Source: Emcibacter sp.
GTDB lineage: Bacteria > Pseudomonadota > Alphaproteobacteria > Sphingomonadales > Emcibacteraceae
Length of the DNA stretch: 64,000 bases
Assembly (NCBI RefSeq): GCF_963675455.1
Contig: NZ_OY776217.1
Location: 1,156,001 to 1,220,000 of the forward strand
Direction of reading: 5' to 3'
The translations under genes were made by a program, and so were the position numbers. The notes under the pieces were generated by a model, which was not told the DNA's origin, searched no databases, and worked only from the letters and a program-made list of their open reading frames with translations. The first letter of the stretch is position 1. Every line of letters begins with the position of its first letter. Below, in pieces: positions 59,532 to 64,000 of this stretch.

Positions 59532-60038
59532 ATGATTTTTAAGCGGATAACAAATAAAGCGGCAGGGGATATCGTGGGAGCAGGCAGAAAATTGACGGGA
59601 ATTTCCCTGCTGGCGGCAGTGTTGCTCACTCTCGGCGGGTGCAGCATTTTCGGCGGCGGTGATGAAGGGGCGTCTGAAGCCCGTCTGGAAGCGGCTGAAG
59701 AAGTCTACCAGATTGGCGTCAATGCCTATCTGTGGCGTGCGTCTCTGGACACAATTGCCTTTATGCCCGTTCTGCAGGCGAACCAGTCAAGCGGCGCCAT
59801 ACTGACCGACTGGCGGACAAATCCGCGGGATGCAAGTGAACGCACCAAGACTGAAATCTATATTGTCGGCAGAAAACTGCAGGCGGATGCCTTGCGGGTG
59901 GTGATTCACCGGGAACAGAAACAGGGTGACGACTGGGTAGAGGTCGGTCCGCGTCCGGGGGCTGAATTCAAGCTGACCAACGCCATCCTGCTTCAGGCCA
60001 GGACACTGCGTCGGAATAATGCTCCCCTGAAAAACTGA
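59532..60038 (+). CDS. DUF3576 family lipoprotein
   Basis: 168 residues. The N-terminal signal ends in the lipobox LGGC (Cys37), so it is a lipoprotein. 'IGVNAYLWRASLDTIAFMPVLQANQSSGAILTDWRTNP' in sections is the DUF3576 signature. The family is found in alphaproteobacteria directly upstream of leuS and lptE, as here, hinting at a role in envelope assembly. Function is not established. Confidence 0.88.
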   Translation: MIFKRITNKAAGDIVGAGRKLTGISLLAAVLLTLGGCSIFGGGDEGASEARLEAAEEVYQIGVNAYLWRASLDTIAFMPVLQANQSSGAILTDWRTNPRDASERTKTEIYIVGRKLQADALRVVIHREQKQGDDWVEVGPRPGAEFKLTNAILLQARTLRRNNAPLKN

Positions 60039-60062
60039 CAGGGACAGCCCAGCGGGAAACCT

Positions 60063-60082
60063 GCCGGTTCTTCGGGACCGGC
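60063..60082 (+). other. Strong hairpin with UUCG tetraloop between DUF3576 and leuS
   Basis: GCCGGTTC (60063-60070) pairs with GGACCGGC (60075-60082), one G-U, around TTCG. It is followed by an A-rich rather than T-rich tract, so it is not a standard terminator. It may protect the upstream mRNA end. Confidence 0.5.
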
Positions 60083-60173
60083 ACAAATAAAATACCAGGG
60101 ATCCGTCTTCGACATTGTTGCGGCGGGTCCTCCTTGATTTTAGATCAGGCACAAAGATCAGGAAGTTGAAAGA

Positions 60174-62741
60174 ATGACACGCTATAACGCCGGTGTAACC
60201 GAGGCAAAATGGCAGCAGACCTGGGACAACCAGCAGACCTTCAGGGCCGTCGAAAATCCGTCAAAACCCAAATATTACGTGCTGGAGATGTTCCCCTATC
60301 CGTCCGGCCGGATTCATATGGGCCATGTGCGCAACTATACCCAGGGTGATGTGGTCGCCAGATACCGGCGCGCGGCCGGATATAATGTCCTGCACCCCAT
60401 GGGCTGGGACGCTTTCGGCATGCCGGCGGAAAATGCGGCCATGGAACACAAGGTTCACCCGGCCAAATGGACCTACGAAAATATCGATCACATGCGCGGC
60501 CAGCTGAAGCAGATGGGACTGTCCCTGGACTGGTCCCGGGAAATTGCCACCTGTGACGCGGACTATTACGGCAAGGAACAGGCCATGTTCCTGGACTTTC
60601 TCGATGCCGGGCTTGTGTACCGTAAGGAAAGCTGGGTTAACTGGGATCCGGTGGATAATACCGTGCTGGCCAATGAACAGGTTGTGGATGGCTGCGGATG
60701 GCGCTCCGGTGCGCCGGTGGAACGGCGCAAGCTGAGCCAGTGGTTCCTGAAAATCACCGACTTTGCCAATGACCTGAACAGTGCCCTCAAGGACCTGGAT
60801 CGCTGGCCGGAAAAGGTCCGGTCCATGCAGGAAAACTGGATCGGCCGTTCCGAGGGACTGAAACTGAATTTCAATATCCACGGGGTTGACGGCTACGACG
60901 GTCTCGAAATCTATACCACCCGGCCGGACACCCTGTTCGGGGCCTGCGGCATGGCGGTGGCGGCGGACCATCCGCTGGCCGAAAAGCTGGCGGCCGACAA
61001 TCCGGACCTGGCGGCCTTTATCGAGGAATGCCGCAAAGGCGCTACCACCGAGGAAGCCATCGAAAAGATGGAAAAGAAAGGCTTTGATACCGGCATCAAG
61101 GCGACAAGCCCGTTTGAGCCGGACCGCGAACTGCCGGTCTTTGTCGCCAATTTTGTGCTGATGCATTACGGCACCGGGGCAATCTTTATGTCTGCGGCGC
61201 ATGATCAGCGCGACCTGGATTTCGCCCATAAATACGGCCTGGATGTGCGCACGGTTGTCTCTCCGGATGGAAACTCCGACTTTAAAGTGGACCGGGAAGC
61301 CTTCACCGATGCCGGGATCATGATCAACAGCGATTTCCTCAACGGACTGGATAACAAGGCCGCCAAGGCCGCCATTATCGACAAGGCCGAGGAAATGGAC
61401 GTTGGGGAGCGGACGGTCAACTTCCGGCTTAGGGACTGGGGCGTTTCGCGCCAGCGCTACTGGGGCGCACCGATTCCCGTTGTCCATTGTGATGCCTGTG
61501 GCGTGGTGCCGGTGAAGAAATCCGATCTGCCGGTGAAACTGCCGGAGGATGTGAGCTTTGACAAGCCGGGCAATCCGCTGGATCATCACCCGACGTGGAA
61601 ACATGTGGACTGCCCGTCATGTGGCAAGCCCGCTCGCCGGGAAACCGATACCTTTGATACATTTATCGACTCAAGCTGGTATTTTGCCCGCTTTACCTCA
61701 CCAAAATCTGATCAGCCCTTTGACCGGGCGGCAGCAGACTACTGGCTGCCGGTGGATCAGTATGTGGGCGGGGTCGAACATGCCATTTTGCACCTGCTTT
61801 ATTCCCGTTTTTTTACCCGGGCGATGAAAAAGGTTGGCCTTTTGGGGCTGGATGAACCCTTTGCCGGTCTGTTTACCCAGGGCATGGTGTGCCACGAGAC
61901 CTATCAGGACGGTGCCGGTGCCTGGATCAGTCCGGCAGAGTTGATCAGACAGGAAGACGGCAGCTTCATTGCCCGCAAGGATGGTGAACCGGTGACGGTG
62001 GGTCGTTCCATCAAGATGTCCAAATCCAAGAAGAATGTGATCGATCCGACGGAAATTATTGACCAGTACGGCGCCGATACGGCCCGCTGGTTCATGCTGT
62101 CCGACAGCCCGCCGGAACGCGATCTGGAATGGACCGAGGAAGGCATCGAAGGTGCCTGGCGGTTCAGCCAGCGCCTGTGGCGCCTGGTGACCGGGAATAT
62201 TGAACAGACGGCATCGGCCGGTGATCAGGAACCGGGCGCGTTCAGCAAACAGGCGGCTGACCTTCGGCGCATGACCCACCAGAGCATTGCCCAGGTGGGC
62301 AAGGATATCGAGAATTTCCATTTCAACAGTGCCGTGGCCCAGCTTTACAAGTTTGCCAATGCCATCGGTGGTTACAGCAGCGATGGCAGCGCCGGAGATA
62401 TCTGGGCGCTGAAAGAAGCGCTTTTTACCATTGTCCAGCTTTGTGCGCCGATGATGCCGCATCTGGCCGAGGAAATGTGGGAACAGCTTGGCGGAGAAGA
62501 CCTTGTGACCAACGCCGCTTGGCCTGAAGCCCGGGCCGAACTGATGCAGGAAAGCACGGTGACTATCGCCGTGCAGGTGCGCGGCAAGCTGCGGGATACA
62601 CTCGAGGTGGCCAAGGATATGGACAAGGCGGAAGTAGAGCGTCTGGCCCTTGCATTGCCCAAGGTCCAGTCCAGCATTGAAGGACAGGAAATCCGCAAAG
62701 TCATTGTGGTGCCCAACAAGATTGTTAATATTGTTGTCTAG
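60174..62741 (+). CDS. leuS: Leucyl-tRNA synthetase
   Basis: 855 residues, standard. The class I motifs are HMGH at 48-51 ('PYPSGRIHMGHVRNY') and KMSKS at 614-618. The CP1 editing domain is present ('TTRPDTLFGACGMAVAADHP' with the conserved threonines), as is the tRNA-binding C-terminal region. It charges tRNA-Leu. It is followed by lptE and holA, a common alphaproteobacterial order. Confidence 0.98.
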   Translation: MTRYNAGVTEAKWQQTWDNQQTFRAVENPSKPKYYVLEMFPYPSGRIHMGHVRNYTQGDVVARYRRAAGYNVLHPMGWDAFGMPAENAAMEHKVHPAKWTYENIDHMRGQLKQMGLSLDWSREIATCDADYYGKEQAMFLDFLDAGLVYRKESWVNWDPVDNTVLANEQVVDGCGWRSGAPVERRKLSQWFLKITDFANDLNSALKDLDRWPEKVRSMQENWIGRSEGLKLNFNIHGVDGYDGLEIYTTRPDTLFGACGMAVAADHPLAEKLAADNPDLAAFIEECRKGATTEEAIEKMEKKGFDTGIKATSPFEPDRELPVFVANFVLMHYGTGAIFMSAAHDQRDLDFAHKYGLDVRTVVSPDGNSDFKVDREAFTDAGIMINSDFLNGLDNKAAKAAIIDKAEEMDVGERTVNFRLRDWGVSRQRYWGAPIPVVHCDACGVVPVKKSDLPVKLPEDVSFDKPGNPLDHHPTWKHVDCPSCGKPARRETDTFDTFIDSSWYFARFTSPKSDQPFDRAAADYWLPVDQYVGGVEHAILHLLYSRFFTRAMKKVGLLGLDEPFAGLFTQGMVCHETYQDGAGAWISPAELIRQEDGSFIARKDGEPVTVGRSIKMSKSKKNVIDPTEIIDQYGADTARWFMLSDSPPERDLEWTEEGIEGAWRFSQRLWRLVTGNIEQTASAGDQEPGAFSKQAADLRRMTHQSIAQVGKDIENFHFNSAVAQLYKFANAIGGYSSDGSAGDIWALKEALFTIVQLCAPMMPHLAEEMWEQLGGEDLVTNAAWPEARAELMQESTVTIAVQVRGKLRDTLEVAKDMDKAEVERLALALPKVQSSIEGQEIRKVIVVPNKIVNIVV

Positions 62742-62769
62742 GTTTTTGCTGAAGGGAATTTTGGTCCAT

Positions 62770-63333
62770 ATGCTCAGAATCGGATTGTTTACGATACTTC
62801 TGATGAGTCTGTCCGCCTGCGGTTTCAAACCGATGTATGGGAAAATGGCGGGTCAGGACCAGAACCTGGAGCAGATCATGGCCAACATACGGGTCGAGGA
62901 TATTCGCGATGCGGATGGCCGTAATTCCCGTATCGGACAGGTGATCCGCAACAACATGATGAGCCGCCTTCGGGCAAAGGGTGCCCGGGAGGCGGTGGAC
63001 TATTCGCTGAAGATCACCTTTCAGGTGGAAGAGCATGGTTACGGTTTTACCGAAGATGAATCAGTCACGGCCCAGAGCCTGAAACTTGTCGCCCTCTATC
63101 AGCTCGAGGATATCGCCACGGGCGAGAAAGTGATGGAGGATGCGGCCCGGGCGCTGGTCACCTTTGATCTGGTGCAGTCCGATTATTCCAACATGGTGGC
63201 GCGTAATGCGGCGTTGACCAGGCTTTCCGAAGAAGTCACCAACCGGATTACAGCGCGAATCGGGGCCTTCTTCAGTGCCCGCCAGAGGGAAATGCAGAAG
63301 TCAGCGCAGAAAGATATTTTGGCAGGTCAATGA
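62770..63333 (+). CDS. lptE: LPS assembly lipoprotein LptE
   Basis: 187 residues from the ATG at 62770. Signal and lipobox 'MSLSACGFKPMYG' give a lipidated Cys; 'CGF.P.Y' is typical of LptE, which plugs LptD in the outer membrane. The remainder is a single alpha/beta domain. It starts 28 bp after leuS and overlaps holA by 4 bp (ATGA). A longer frame beginning at 62650 overlaps leuS and is not used. Confidence 0.88.
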   Translation: MLRIGLFTILLMSLSACGFKPMYGKMAGQDQNLEQIMANIRVEDIRDADGRNSRIGQVIRNNMMSRLRAKGAREAVDYSLKITFQVEEHGYGFTEDESVTAQSLKLVALYQLEDIATGEKVMEDAARALVTFDLVQSDYSNMVARNAALTRLSEEVTNRITARIGAFFSARQREMQKSAQKDILAGQ

Positions 63334-64000
63334 AAGTTCAGTATCGCGATATAGAGGCACAGGTCAGGAAACTGGACCCGAAATATGTTGCGGTGCTTGT
63401 GTACGGCCCGGACGAGGGACTGGTCCGGGAGCGGGGAGAAAAAATCGCCCGCCAGGTGGCGGAGGATCTGAGGGACCCTTTCCTGGTCGCCAATCTGGAT
63501 CCCGATACGCTGAAATCGGAACCGGCCCTGCTGGGCGATGAGGCCGCCGCCATCTCCATGATGGGCGGCAGGCGTGTGGTTCGCGTGGATGGTGCCGGTG
63601 AAAATGCCAAGGAGGCGGCAAAATCCTTTCTTGAGAACGCCCTTGCGGTAAATCGGGAAGACGGGCTTGTGGTGATTACCGCCGGTAACCTTAAGCCGAC
63701 CTCGGGTCTGAGAAAATTGTTTGAGGGGGCGAAGAATGCGGCTGCCATCCCCTGTTACGAGGATAACCAGGCCGCTCTTGAAGGGCTGGTCACATCGGTG
63801 ATGCGGGACAATGGTCTGCGTATCGAACCTGATGCTGTAGCCTACCTGCAGGCCAATATGGGCAGTGACCGCATGATTTCGCGTAATGAGCTTGAAAAAC
63901 TGGTGACCTATATGGGAAAGGCGCCGACAGGTGAGACACTGACAGTTACCCTGAAGGACGCTCGCGCCTGTGTCGGCGACAGCGGCGCCCTGACCCTCGA
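63330..64000 (+). CDS. holA: DNA polymerase III delta subunit, N-terminal part
   Basis: The reading frame from ATG 63330 stays open to the window end (about 223 residues). It begins MKVQYRDIEAQVRKLDPKY and contains 'VLVYGPDEGLVRERGEKIA' (the AAA+-like P-loop position), 'LGDEAAAISMMGGRRVVRV' and 'LVVITAGNLKPTSGLRKLFE'. Delta opens the sliding clamp in the clamp-loader complex. The C-terminal helical collar domain lies beyond the window. The gene is translationally coupled to lptE. Confidence 0.92.
   Translation, partial: MKVQYRDIEAQVRKLDPKYVAVLVYGPDEGLVRERGEKIARQVAEDLRDPFLVANLDPDTLKSEPALLGDEAAAISMMGGRRVVRVDGAGENAKEAAKSFLENALAVNREDGLVVITAGNLKPTSGLRKLFEGAKNAAAIPCYEDNQAALEGLVTSVMRDNGLRIEPDAVAYLQANMGSDRMISRNELEKLVTYMGKAPTGETLTVTLKDARACVGDSGALTL

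Noticed and set aside
60039..60173. T-box or attenuator before leuS
   Set aside because: There is one strong hairpin but no leader peptide with leucine codons, no T-box sequence and no T-run; it is listed only as a hairpin.
1..64000. CRISPR array, insertion sequence, prophage or integron
   Set aside because: No regularly spaced repeats, transposase or integrase-like proteins, or terminal inverted repeats were seen; the gene order looks native throughout.

Overview
The window looks like a contiguous piece of chromosome from an alphaproteobacterium with moderate-to-high GC. The evidence is gene order and content typical of that class: glnK-amt-amt-aminotransferase-ftsK-lolA-xthA; ProXp-ala, a CxxC-type CnoX, a Lon-N protein and Trm112; a lipoprotein of the DUF3576 type followed by leuS, lptE and holA; and a class-typical GTP cyclohydrolase II with a degenerate N-terminal domain. 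The genus cannot be fixed from sequence alone; a marine or soil lineage near Emcibacterales, Sneathiellales or Kordiimonadales is only a guess. Genes are tightly packed with many ATGA-type overlaps. I saw no insertion sequence, prophage or CRISPR array.

Layout. 1-3120: the start of an Lrp/AsnC regulator faces a small putative aromatic-oxidation operon (metallo-beta-lactamase-fold protein, flavin hydroxylase, DUF2783). 3123-10633: a complete histidine-utilisation locus of the HutF/HutG type (hutI divergent from hutF-hutC, then hutU-hutH-hutG), with two matching HutC-type operators each 8 nt before a start codon. 10622-12623: cobQ and a stand-alone BLUF blue-light sensor. 12790-15188: malonyl-CoA synthetase and a LysR regulator. 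15307-22218: a formaldehyde-to-CO2 route (frmA, S-formylglutathione hydrolase, NAD-linked formate dehydrogenase fdsGBA). 22514-23737: cold-shock protein, then OhrR with a glutathione peroxidase.

23896-34853: a locus that appears built around 3-hydroxybutyrate oligomers: an atypical SDR, a TonB-dependent receptor, a GntP-type permease, a 3-hydroxybutyrate-oligomer hydrolase lipoprotein, and a CrbS/CrbR-like two-component pair. 35006-38885: tRNA-Gly(GCC), ProXp-ala, CnoX, Lon-N protein, Trm112 and a UbiH-family hydroxylase. 39134-42375: PII protein and two ammonium transporters, each transcription unit with a sigma-54-like promoter. 42511-48703: aminotransferase, FtsK, LolA, a candidate small RNA with a C-rich loop, a conserved unknown protein and exonuclease III.

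48802-53104: PAS_5 protein, a three-gene pterin cluster (PTPS, FolM-like SDR, FolB), an OmpR-type regulator and RibA. 53111-56928: pspF divergent from a sigma-54 psp operon expanded with a second PspC, a PspB-like small protein and an L,D-transpeptidase. 56932-64000: YggS, ThiE-like protein, a porin-like protein, DUF3576 lipoprotein, LeuS, LptE and the first part of HolA, which is cut by the window end.

The signals most worth following are the TonB/permease/hydrolase locus, the candidate small RNA at 47062-47207, the expanded psp operon, the paired hut operators, and several perfect palindromes that probably mark regulator operators.
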